Below are positions 26,401 through 39,100 of a stretch of 64,000 nucleotides of DNA, in pieces. Positions within the stretch are counted from its first letter, which is position 1, and every line of letters starts with the position of its first letter. Both the position numbers and the translations under genes were made by a program. The notes under the pieces are model-generated. The model was not told the DNA's origin, made no database searches, and saw only the letters and a list, made by a program, of their open reading frames with translations. The DNA lies in the NCBI GenBank assembly GCA_964019135.1, contig OZ025255.1, positions 3,720,001-3,784,000 of the forward strand. The letters run 5' to 3'. This stretch comes from Arenicola marina (Eukaryota > Annelida > Polychaeta > Arenicolidae).

Positions 26401-28682
26401 ACTGGGATAGGACTCAAGGTGAGCTGGCAGTGGTCTACTGGGACAGGACTCAGTGACATGGCAGCGGTCTACTGGGACAGGACTCAAGGTGAGCTGGCAG
26501 CGGTCTACTGGGACAGGACTCAGTGACATGCCAGTGGTCTACTGGGACAGGACTCAGTGACATGGCAGTGGTCTACTGGGACAGGACTCAGTGACATGGC
26601 AGCGGTCTACTGGGACAGGACTCAGGAACATGCCAGTGGTCTACTGGGACAGGACTCAGTGACATGGCAGTGGTCTACTGGGACAGGACTCAGTGACATG
26701 GCAGCGGTCTACTGGGACAGGACTCAGTGACATGGCAGCGGTCTACTGGGACAGGACTCAAGGCGAGCTGGCAGCGGTCTACTGGGACAGGACTCAAGGC
26801 GAGCTGGCAGTGGTCTACTGGGACAGGACTCGGTGACATGGTAGTGGTCTACTGGGACAGGACTCAGTGACATGGCAGTGGTCTACTGGGACAGGACTCA
26901 AGGTGAGCTGGCAGTGGTCTACTGGGACAGGACTCAAGGTGAGCTGGCAGTGGTCTACTGGGATAGGACTCAGTGACATGGCAGCGGTCTACTGGGACAG
27001 GACTCACGTTGAGCTGGCAGTGGTCTACTAGGACAGGACTCGGTGACATGGTAGTGGTCTACTGGGACAAGACTAAAGGTGAGCTGGCAGTGGTCTACTA
27101 GGACAGGACTCGGTGACATGGTAGTGGTCTACTGGGACAGGACTCAGTGACATGGCAGTGGTCTACTGGGACAGGACTCACGTTGAGCTGGCAGTGGTCT
27201 ACTAGGACAGGACTCGGTGACATGGCAGCGGTCTACTGGGACAGGACTCAGTGACATGGCAGTGGTCTACTGGGACAGGACTCAGGGTGAGCTGGCAGTG
27301 GTCTACTGGGACAGGACTCAGTGACATGGCAGCGGTCTACTGGGACAGGACTCAGTGGCATGGCAGCGGTCTACTGGGACAGGACTCAGTGACATGCCAG
27401 TGGTCTACTGGGACAGGACTCAGGGTGAGCTGGCAGTGGTCTACTGGGACAGGACTCAGTGACATGGCAGCGGTCTACTGGGACAGGACTCAGGAACATG
27501 CCAGTGGTCTACTGGGACAGGACTCAGTGGCATGGCAGCGGTCTACTAGGACAGGACTCAGTGACATGGCAGTGGTCTACTGGGACAGGACTCAGTGACA
27601 TGGCAGCGGTCTACTGGGACAGGACTCAGTGACATGGCAGCGGTCTACTGGGACAGGACTCAGGAACATGCCAGCGGTCTACTGGGACAGGACTCAGTGA
27701 CATGGCAGCGGTCTACTGGGACAGGACTCAGTGACATGGCAGTGGTCTACTGGGACAGGACTCAGTGACATGGCAGTGGTCTACTGGGACAGGACTCAGT
27801 GACATGGCAGTGGTCTACTGGGACAGGACTCAGTGACATGGCAGCGGTCTACTGGGACAGGACTCAGTGACATGGCAGCGGTCTACTGGGACAGGACTCA
27901 GGAACATGCCAGCGGTCTACTGGGACAGGACTCAAGGCGAGCTGGCAGTGGTCTACTGGGACAGGACTCGGTGACATGGTAGTGGTCTACTGGGACAGGA
28001 CTCAGTGACATGGCAGTGGTCTACTGGGACAGGACTCAAGGTGAGCTGGCAGTGGTCTACTGGGACAGGACTCAAGGTGAGCTGGCAGTGGTCTACTGGG
28101 ATAGGACTCAGTGACATGGCAGCGGTCTACTGGGACAGGACTCACGTTGAGCTGGCAGTGGTCTACTAGGACAGGACTCGGTGACATGGTAGTGGTCTAC
28201 TGGGACAAGACTAAAGGTGAGCTGGCAGTGGTCTACTAGGACAGGACTCGGTGACATGGTAGTGGTCTACTGGGACAGGACTCAGTGACATGGCAGTGGT
28301 CTACTGGGACAGGACTCACGTTGAGCTGGCAGTGGTCTACTAGGACAGGACTCGGTGACATGGCAGCGGTCTACTGGGACAGGACTCAGTGACATGGCAG
28401 TGGTCTACTGGGACAGGACTCAGGGTGAGCTGGCAGTGGTCTACTGGGACAGGACTCAGTGACATGGCAGCGGTCTACTGGGACAGGACTCAGTGGCATG
28501 GCAGCGGTCTACTGGGACAGGACTCAGTGACATGCCAGTGGTCTACTGGGACAGGACTCAGGGTGAGCTGGCAGTGGTCTACTGGGACAGGACTCAGTGA
28601 CATGGCAGCGGTCTACTGGGACAGGACTCAGGAACATGCCAGTGGTCTACTGGGACAGGACTCAGTGGCATGGCAGCGGTCT
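23479..28682 (+). repeat. 5.2-kb segmental duplication, copy 2 (offset 8,474)
   Basis: This is the partner of 15005-20208. Left of 23479 the copies remain related, but a two-unit (68-bp) deletion separates them. To the right they part near 28682, where this copy has CTACTAGGACAGG and copy 1 has CTACTGGGACAGG. Its right half also takes part in a different duplication with 38.3-42.4 kb. Confidence 0.84.
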
Positions 28683-30375
28683 ACTAGGACAGGACTCAGT
28701 GACATGGCAGTGGTCTACTGGGACAGGACTCAGTGACATGGCAGCGGTCTACTGGGACAGGACTCAGTGACATGGCAGCGGTCTACTGGGACAGGACTCA
28801 GGAACATGCCAGCGGTCTACTGGGACAGGACTCAGTGACATGGCAGCGGTCTACTGGGACAGGACTCAGTGACATGGCAGTGGTCTACTGGGACAGGACT
28901 CAGTGACATGGCAGTGGTCTACTGGGACAGGACTCAGGGTAAGCTGGCAGTGGTCTACTGGGACAGGACTCAGTGACATGGCAGCGGTCTACTGGGACAG
29001 GACTCAGTGACATGCCAGTGGTCTACTGGGACATGACTCAGTGACATGGCAGTGGTCTACTGGGACAGGACTCAGTGACATGCCAGCGGTCTACTGGGAC
29101 AGGACTCAGTGACATGGCAGCGGTCTACTGGGACAGGACTCAGTGGCATGGCAGCGGTCTACTGGGACAGGACTCAGTGACATGCCAGTGGTCTACTGGG
29201 ACAGGACTCAGGGTGAGCTGGCAGTGGTCTACTGGGACAGGACTCAGTGACATGGCAGCGGTCTACTGGGACAGGACTCAAGGTGAGCTGGCAGCGGTCT
29301 ACTGGGACAGGACTCAGTGACATGCCAGTGGTCTACTGGGACAGGACTCAGTGACATGGCAGTGGTCTACTGGGACAGGACTCAGTGACATGGCAGCGGT
29401 CTACTGGGACAGGACTCAGGAACATGCCAGCGGTCTACTGGGACAGGACTCAGTGACATGCCAGTGGTCTACTGGGACAGGACTCAGTGACATGGCAGTG
29501 GTCTACTGGGACAGGACTCAGTGACATGGCAGCGGTCTACTGGGACAGGACTCAGGAACATGCCAGTGGTCTACTGGGACAGGACTCAGTGGCATGGCAG
29601 CGGTCTACTGGGACAGGACTCAGTGACATGGCAGTGGTCTACTGGGACAGGACTCAGTGACATGGCAGCGGTCTACTGGGACAGGACTCAGTGACATGGC
29701 AGCGGTCTACTGGGACAGGACTCAGGAACATGCCAGCGGTCTACTGGGACAGGACTCAGTGACATGCCAGTGGTCTACTGGGACAGGACTCAGTGACATG
29801 GCAGTGGTCTACTGGGACAGGACTCAGTGACATGGCAGCGGTCTACTGGGAAAGGACTCAGGAACATGCCAGTGGTCTACTGGAACAGGACTCAGTGGCA
29901 TGGCAGCGGTCTACTGGGACAGGACTCAGTGACATGGCAGTGGTCTACTGGGACAGGACTCAGTGACATGGCAGCGGTCTACTGGGACAGGACTCAGTGA
30001 CATGGCAGCGGTCTACTGGGACAGGACTCAAGGCGAGCTGGCAGCGGTCTACTGGGACAGGACTCAAGGCGAGCTGGCAGTGGTCTACTGGGACAGGACT
30101 CGGTGACATGGTAGTGGTCTACTGGGACAGGACTCAGTGACATGGCAGCGGTCTACTGGGATAGGACTCAAGGTGAGCTGGCAGTGGTCTACTGGGACAG
30201 GACTCAGTGACATGGCAGCGGTCTACTGGGACAGGACTCAAGGTGAGCTGGCAGCGGTCTACTGGGACAGGACTCAGTGACATGCCAGTGGTCTACTGGG
30301 ACAGGACTCAGTGACATGGCAGTGGTCTACTGGGACAGGACTCAGTGACATGGCAGCGGTCTACTGGGACAGGAC
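26273..30375 (+). repeat. 4.1-kb segmental duplication, copy 1 (offset 12,038)
   Basis: The block recurs at 38311-42413. The register is constant: CTCGGTGACATGG at about 26346/38384, double CAGGGTGAGC modules at 27251/39289 and 28389/40427, CAGGGTAAGCTGG near 28935/40973, GGGACATGACTCAG at about 29031/41069 and GGGAAAGGACTC at 29851/41889. It includes the second occurrence of the 1,138-bp tandem pair (26775-27912 and 27913 to about 28930). Confidence 0.83.
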
Positions 30376-31391
30376 TCAGTGACATGGCAGCGGTCTACTG
30401 GGACAGGACTCAAGGCGAGCTGGCAGCGGTCTACTGGGACAGGACTCAAGGCGAGCTGGCAGTGGTCTACTGGGACAGGACTCGGTGACATGGTAGTGGT
30501 CTACTGGGACAGGACTCAGTGACATGGCAGCGGTCTACTGGGATAGGACTCAAGGTGAGCTGGCAGTGGTCTACTGGGACAGGACTCAGTGACATGGCAG
30601 CGGTCTACTGGGACAGGACTCAAGGTGAGCTGGCAGCGGTCTACTGGGACAGGACTCAGTGACATGCCAGTGGTCTACTGGGACAGGACTCAGTGACATG
30701 GCAGTGGTCTACTGGGACAGGACTCAGTGACATGGCAGCGGTCTACTGGGACAGGACTCAGTGACATGGCAGCGGTCTACTGGGACAGGACTCAAGGCGA
30801 GCTGGCAGCGGTCTACTGGGACAGGACTCAAGGCGAGCTGGCAGTGGTCTACTGGGACAGGACTCGGTGACATGGTAGTGGTCTACTGGGACAGGACTCA
30901 GTGACATGGCAGTGGTCTACTGGGACAGGACTCAAGGTGAGCTGGCAGTGGTCTACTGGGACAGGACTCAAGGTGAGCTGGCAGTGGTCTACTGGGACAG
31001 GACTCAAGGTGAGCTGGCAGTGGTCTACTGGGATAGGACTCAGTGACATGGCAGCGGTCTACTGGGACAGGACTCACGTTGAGCTGGCAGTGGTCTACTA
31101 GGACAGGACTCGGTGACATGGTAGTGGTCTACTGGGACAAGACTAAAGGTGAGCTGGCAGTGGTCTACTAGGACAGGACTCGGTGACATGGTAGTGGTCT
31201 ACTGGGACAGGACTCAGTGACATGGCAGCGGTCTACTGGGATAGGACTCAAGGTGAGCTGGCAGTGGTCTACTGGGACAGGACTCAGTGACATGGCAGTG
31301 GTCTACTGGGACAGGACTCAGTGACATGGCAGTGGTCTACTGGGACAGGACTCAGGGTGAGCTGGCAGTGGTCTACTGGGACAGGACTCAG
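29692..31391 (+). repeat. 1,700-bp tandem duplication, copy 1
   Basis: The following 1.7 kb repeats this block. The paired rare variants GGGAAAGGACTC and CTGGAACAGGACTC occur at 29851 and about 29882, then at 31551 and about 31582. The run of three CAAGGTGAGC units at 30901 recurs at 32601. The length fits 49 units (32 of 34 bp, 17 of 36 bp). Confidence 0.83.
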
Positions 31392-33120
31392 TGACATGGC
31401 AGCGGTCTACTGGGACAGGACTCAGGAACATGCCAGCGGTCTACTGGGACAGGACTCAGTGACATGCCAGTGGTCTACTGGGACAGGACTCAGTGACATG
31501 GCAGTGGTCTACTGGGACAGGACTCAGTGACATGGCAGCGGTCTACTGGGAAAGGACTCAGGAACATGCCAGTGGTCTACTGGAACAGGACTCAGTGGCA
31601 TGGCAGCGGTCTACTGGGACAGGACTCAGTGACATGGCAGTGGTCTACTGGGACAGGACTCAGTGACATGGCAGCGGTCTACTGGGACAGGACTCAGTGA
31701 CATGGCAGCGGTCTACTGGGACAGGACTCAAGGCGAGCTGGCAGCGGTCTACTGGGACAGGACTCAAGGCGAGCTGGCAGTGGTCTACTGGGACAGGACT
31801 CGGTGACATGGTAGTGGTCTACTGGGACAGGACTCAGTGACATGGCAGCGGTCTACTGGGATAGGACTCAAGGTGAGCTGGCAGTGGTCTACTGGGACAG
31901 GACTCAGTGACATGGCAGCGGTCTACTGGGACAGGACTCAAGGTGAGCTGGCAGCGGTCTACTGGGACAGGACTCAGTGACATGCCAGTGGTCTACTGGG
32001 ACAGGACTCAGTGACATGGCAGTGGTCTACTGGGACAGGACTCAGTGACATGGCAGCGGTCTACTGGGACAGGACTCAGTGACATGGCAGCGGTCTACTG
32101 GGACAGGACTCAAGGCGAGCTGGCAGCGGTCTACTGGGACAGGACTCAAGGCGAGCTGGCAGTGGTCTACTGGGACAGGACTCGGTGACATGGTAGTGGT
32201 CTACTGGGACAGGACTCAGTGACATGGCAGCGGTCTACTGGGATAGGACTCAAGGTGAGCTGGCAGTGGTCTACTGGGACAGGACTCAGTGACATGGCAG
32301 CGGTCTACTGGGACAGGACTCAAGGTGAGCTGGCAGCGGTCTACTGGGACAGGACTCAGTGACATGCCAGTGGTCTACTGGGACAGGACTCAGTGACATG
32401 GCAGTGGTCTACTGGGACAGGACTCAGTGACATGGCAGCGGTCTACTGGGACAGGACTCAGTGACATGGCAGCGGTCTACTGGGACAGGACTCAAGGCGA
32501 GCTGGCAGCGGTCTACTGGGACAGGACTCAAGGCGAGCTGGCAGTGGTCTACTGGGACAGGACTCGGTGACATGGTAGTGGTCTACTGGGACAGGACTCA
32601 GTGACATGGCAGTGGTCTACTGGGACAGGACTCAAGGTGAGCTGGCAGTGGTCTACTGGGACAGGACTCAAGGTGAGCTGGCAGTGGTCTACTGGGACAG
32701 GACTCAAGGTGAGCTGGCAGTGGTCTACTGGGATAGGACTCAGTGACATGGCAGCGGTCTACTGGGACAGGACTCACGTTGAGCTGGCAGTGGTCTACTA
32801 GGACAGGACTCGGTGACATGGTAGTGGTCTACTGGGACAAGACTAAAGGTGAGCTGGCAGTGGTCTACTAGGACAGGACTCGGTGACATGGTAGTGGTCT
32901 ACTGGGACAGGACTCAGTGACATGGCAGCGGTCTACTGGGATAGGACTCAAGGTGAGCTGGCAGTGGTCTACTGGGACAGGACTCAGTGACATGGCAGTG
33001 GTCTACTGGGACAGGACTCAGTGACATGGCAGTGGTCTACTGGGACAGGACTCAGGGTGAGCTGGCAGTGGTCTACTGGGACAGGACTCAGTGACATGGC
33101 AGCGGTCTACTGGGACAGGA
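31392..33120 (+). repeat. 1,700-bp tandem duplication, copy 2
   Basis: It continues the 1,700-bp register from the previous copy until about 33120, where this copy has a GTGGCATGG unit and the first has GGAACATGCC at about 31420. The related locus at 41.7-43.4 kb has only one period, so this doubling is private to this place in the window. Confidence 0.82.
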
Positions 33121-36100
33121 CTCAGTGGCATGGCAGCGGTCTACTGGGACAGGACTCAGTGACATGCCAGTGGTCTACTGGGACAGGACTCAGGGTGAGC
33201 TGGCAGTGGTCTACTGGGACAGGACTCAGTGACATGGCAGCGGTCTACTGGGACAGGACTCAAGGTGAGCTGGCAGCGGTCTACTGGGACAGGACTCAGT
33301 GACATGCCAGTGGTCTACTGGGACAGGACTCAGTGACATGGCAGTGGTCTACTGGGACAGGACTCAGTGACATGGCAGCGGTCTACTGGGACAGGACTCA
33401 GGAACATGCCAGCGGTCTACTGGGACAGGACTCAGTGACATGTCAGTGGTCTACTGGGACAGGACACAGTGACATGGCAGTGGTCTACTGGGACAGGACT
33501 CAGTGACATGGCAGCGGTCTACTGGGACAGGACTCAGGAACATGCCAGTGGTCTACTGGGACAGGACTCAGTGGCATGGCAGCGGTCTACTGGGACAGGA
33601 CTCGGTGACATGGCAGTGGTCTACTGGGACAGGACTCAGTGACATGGCAGCGGTCTACTGGGACAGGACTCAGTGACATGGCAGCGGTCTACTGGGACAG
33701 GACTCAGGAACATGCCAGCGGTCTACTGGGACAGGACTCAGTGACATGGCAGCGGTCTACTGGGACAGGACTCAGTGACATGCCAGTGGTCTACTGGGAC
33801 AGGACTCAGTGACATGGCAGTGGTCTACTGGGACAGGACTCAGTGACATGGCAGCGGTCTACTGGGACAGGACTCAGGAACATGCCAGTGGTCTACTGGG
33901 ACAGGACTCAGTGGCATGGCAGCGGTCTACTGGGACAGGACTCAGTGACATGGCAGTGGTCTACTGGGACAGGACTCAGTGACATGGCAGCGGTCTACTG
34001 GGACAGGACTCAGTGACATGGCAGCGGTCTACTGGGACAGGACTCAGTGACATGGTAGTGGTCTACTGGGACAGGACTCAGTGACATGGCAGCGGTCTAC
34101 TGGGACAGGACTCAGTGGCATGGCAGCGGTCTACTGGGATAGGACTCAAGGTGAGCTGGCAGTGGTCTACTGGGACAGGACTCAGTGACATGGTAGTGGT
34201 CTACTGGGACAGGACTCAGTGACATGGCAGCGGTCTACTGGGATAGGACTCAAGGTGAGCTGGCAGTGGTCTACTGGGACAGGACTCAGTGGCATGGCAG
34301 CGGTCTACTAGGACAGGACTCAGTGACATGGCAGTGGTCTACTGGGACAGGACTCAGTGACATGGCAGCGGTCTACTGGGACAGGACTCAGTGACATGGC
34401 AGCGGTCTACTGGGACAGGACTCAAGGCGAGCTGGCAGCGGTCTACTGGGACAGGACTCAAGGCGAGCTGGCAGTGGTCTACTGGGACAGGACTCGGTGA
34501 CATGGTAGTGGTCTACTGGGACAGGACTCAGTGACATGGCAGTGGTCTACTGGGACAGGACTCAAGGTGAGCTGGCAGTGGTCTACTGGGACAGGACTCA
34601 AGGTGAGCTGGCAGTGGTCTACTGGGATAAGACTCAGTGACATGGCAGCGGTCTACTGGGACAGGACTCACGTTGAGCTGGCAGTGGTCTACTAGGACAG
34701 GACTCGGTGACATGGTAGTGGTCTACTGGGACAAGACTAAAGGTGAGCTGGCAGTGGTCTACTAGGACAGGACTCGGTGACATGGTAGTGGTCTACTGGG
34801 ACAGGACTCAGTGACATGGCAGCGGTCTACTGGGATAGGACTCAAGGTGAGCTGGCAGTGGTCTACTGGGACAGGACTCAGTGACATGGCAGCGGTCTAC
34901 TGGGACAGGACTCAAGGTGAGCTGGCAGCGGTCTACTGGGACAGGACTCAGTGACATGCCAGTGGTCTACTGGGACAGGACTCAGTGACATGGCAGTGGT
35001 CTACTGGGACAGGACTCAGTGACATGGCAGCGGTCTACTGGGACAGGACTCAGTGACATGGCAGCGGTCTACTGGGACAGGACTCAGTGGCATGGCAGCG
35101 GTCTACTAGGACAGGACTCAGTGACATGGCAGTGGTCTACTGGGACAGGACTCAGTGACATGGCAGCGGTCTACTGGGACAGGACTCTGTGACATGGCAG
35201 CGGTCTACTGGGACAGGACTCAGGAACATGCCAGCGGTCTACTGGGACAGGACTCAGTGACATGGCAGCGGTCTACTGGGACAGGACTCAGTGACATGCC
35301 AGTGGTCTACTGGGACAGGACTCGGTGACATGGTAGTGGTCTACTGGGACAGGACTCAGTGACATGGCAGCGGTCTACTGGGACAGGACTCAGTGACATG
35401 GCAGCGGTCTACTGGGACAGGACTCAGGAACATGCCAGCGGTCTACTGGGACAGGACTCAGTGACATGGCAGCGGTCTACTGGGACAGGACTCAGTGACA
35501 TGCCAGTGGTCTACTGGGACAGGACTCGGTGACATGGTAGTGGTACACTGGGACAAGACTCAGTGACATGGCAGCGGTCTACTGGGATAGGACTCAAGGT
35601 GAGCTGGCAGTGGTCTACTGGGCCAGGACTCAGTGACATGGCAGCGGTCTACTGGGACAGGACTCAGTGACATGCCAGTGGTCTACTGGGACATGACTCA
35701 GTGACATGGCAGTGGTCTACTGGGACAGGACTCAGTGACATGCCAGTGGTCTACTGGGACAGGACTCAGTGACATGGCAGTGGTCTACTGGGACAGGACT
35801 CAGTGACATGGCAGCGGTCTACTGGGACAGGACTCAGGAACATGCCAGTGGTCTACTGGGACAGGACTCAGTGGCATGGCAGCGGTCTACTAGGACCGGA
35901 CTCAGTGACATGACAGTGGTCTACTGGGACAGGACTCAGTGACATGGCAGCGGTCTACTGGGACAGGACTCAGTGACATGGCAGCGGTCTACTGGGACAG
36001 GACTCAGGAACATGCCAGCGGTCTACTGGGACAGGACTCAGTGACATGCCAGTGGTCTACTGGGACAGGACTCAGTGACATGGCAGTGGTCTACTGGGAC

Positions 36101-39100
36101 AGGACTCAGTGACATGGCAGCGGTCTACTGGGACAGGACTCAGGAACATGCCAGTGGTCTACTGGGACAGGACTCAGTGACATGGCAGTGGTCTACTAGG
36201 ACAGGACTCGGTGACATGGTAGTGGTCTACTGGGACAGGACTCAGTGACATGGCAGCGGTCTACTGGGACAGGACTCAGGAACATGCCAGTGGTCTACTG
36301 GGACAGGACTCAGTGGCATGGCAGCGGTCTACTGGGACAGGACTCAGTGACATGGCAGTGGTCTACTGGGACAGGACTCAGTGACATGGCAGTGGTCTAC
36401 TGGGACAGGACTCAGGGTGAGCTGGCAGTGGTCTACTGGGACAGGACTCAGTGACATGGCAGCGGTCTACTGGGACAGGACTCAGTGGCATGGCAGCGGT
36501 CTACTGGGACAGGACTCAGTGACATGCCAGTGGTCTACTGGGACAGGACTCAGTGACATGGCAGTGGTCTACTGGGACAGGACTCAGTGACATGGCAGCG
36601 GTCTACTGGGACAGGACTCAGGAACATGCCAGTGGTCTACTGGGACAGGACTCAGTGACATGGCAGTGGTCTACTAGGACAGGACTCGGTGACATGGTAG
36701 TGGTCTACTGGGACAGGACTCAGTGACATGGCAGCGGTCTACTGGGACAGGACTCAGGAACATGCCAGTGGTCTACTGGGACAGGACTCAGTGGCATGGC
36801 AGCGGTCTACTGGGACAGGACTCAGTGACATGGCAGTGGTCTACTGGGACAGGACTCAGTGACATGGCAGTGGTCTACTGGGACAGGACTCAGTGACATG
36901 GCAGCGGTCTACTGGGACAGGACTCAAGGCGAGCTGGCAGCGGTCTACTGGGACAGGACTCAAGGCGAGCTGGCAGTGGTCTACTGGGACAGGACTCGGT
37001 GACATGGTAGTGGTCTACTGGGACAGGACTCAGTGACATGGCAGCGGTCTACTGGGATAGGACTCAAGGTGAGCTGGCAGTGGTCTACTGGGACAGGACT
37101 CAGTGACATGGCAGCGGTCTACTGGGACAGGACTCAAGGTGAGCTGGCAGCGGTCTACTGGGACAGGACTCAGTGACATGCCAGTGGTCTACTGGGACAG
37201 GACTCAGTGACATGGCAGTGGTCTACTGGGACAGGACTCAGTGACATGGCAGCGGTCTACTGGGACAGGACTCAGGAACATGCCAGTGGTCTACTGGGAC
37301 AGGACTCAGTGACATGGCAGTGGTCTACTGGGACAGGACTCAGTGACATGGCAGCGGTCTACTGGGACAGGACTCAGTGACATGGCAGCGGTCTACTGGG
37401 ACAGGACTCAAGGCGAGCTGGCAGCGGTCTACTGGGACAGGACTCAAGGCGAGCTGGCAGTGGTCTACTGGGACAGGACTCGGTGACATGGTAGTGGTCT
37501 ACTGGGACAGGACTCAGTGACATGGCAGTGGTCTACTGGGACAGGACTCAAGGTGAGCTGGCAGTGGTCTACTGGGACAGGACTCAAGGTGAGCTGGCAG
37601 TGGTCTACTGGGATAGGACTCAGTGACATGGCAGCGGTCTACTGGGACAGGACTCACGTTGAGCTGGCAGTGGTCTACTAGGACAGGACTCGGTGACATG
37701 GTAGTGGTCTACTGGGACAAGACTAAAGGTGAGCTGGCAGTGGTCTACTAGGACAGGACTCGGTGACATGGTAGTGGTCTACTGGGACAGGACTCAGTGA
37801 CATGGCAGTGGTCTACTGGGACAGGACTCACGTTGAGCTGGCAGTGGTCTACTAGGACAGGACTCGGTGACATGGCAGCGGTCTACTGGGACAGGACTCA
37901 GTGACATGGCAGTGGTCTACTGGGACAGGACTCAGGGTGAGCTGGCAGTGGTCTACTGGGACAGGACTCAGTGACATGGCAGCGGTCTACTGGGACAGGA
38001 CTCAGTGGCATGGCAGCGGTCTACTGGGACAGGACTCAGTGACATGCCAGTGGTCTACTGGGACAGGACTCAGGGTGAGCTGGCAGTGGTCTACTGGGAC
38101 AGGACTCAGTGACATGGCAGCGGTCTACTGGGACAGGACTCAGGAACATGCCAGTGGTCTACTGGGACAGGACTCAGTGGCATGGCAGCGGTCTACTAGG
38201 ACAGGACTCAGTGACATGGCAGTGGTCTACTGGGACAGGACTCAGTGACATGGCAGCGGTCTACTGGGACAGGACTCAAGGCGAGCTGGCAGCGGTCTAC
38301 TGGGACAGGACTCAAGGCGAGCTGGCAGCGGTCTACTGGGACAGGACTCAAGGCGAGCTGGCAGTGGTCTACTGGGACAGGACTCGGTGACATGGTAGTG
38401 GTCTACTGGGACAGGACTCAGTGACATGGCAGCGGTCTACTGGGATAGGACTCAAGGTGAGCTGGCAGTGGTCTACTGGGACAGGACTCAGTGACATGGC
38501 AGCGGTCTACTGGGACAGGACTCAAGGTGAGCTGGCAGCGGTCTACTGGGACAGGACTCAGTGACATGCCAGTGGTCTACTGGGACAGGACTCAGTGACA
38601 TGGCAGTGGTCTACTGGGACAGGACTCAGTGACATGGCAGCGGTCTACTGGGACAGGACTCAGGAACATGCCAGTGGTCTACTGGGACAGGACTCAGTGA
38701 CATGGCAGTGGTCTACTGGGACAGGACTCAGTGACATGGCAGCGGTCTACTGGGACAGGACTCAGTGACATGGCAGCGGTCTACTGGGACAGGACTCAAG
38801 GCGAGCTGGCAGCGGTCTACTGGGACAGGACTCAAGGCGAGCTGGCAGTGGTCTACTGGGACAGGACTCGGTGACATGGTAGTGGTCTACTGGGACAGGA
38901 CTCAGTGACATGGCAGTGGTCTACTGGGACAGGACTCAAGGTGAGCTGGCAGTGGTCTACTGGGACAGGACTCAAGGTGAGCTGGCAGTGGTCTACTGGG
39001 ATAGGACTCAGTGACATGGCAGCGGTCTACTGGGACAGGACTCACGTTGAGCTGGCAGTGGTCTACTAGGACAGGACTCGGTGACATGGTAGTGGTCTAC

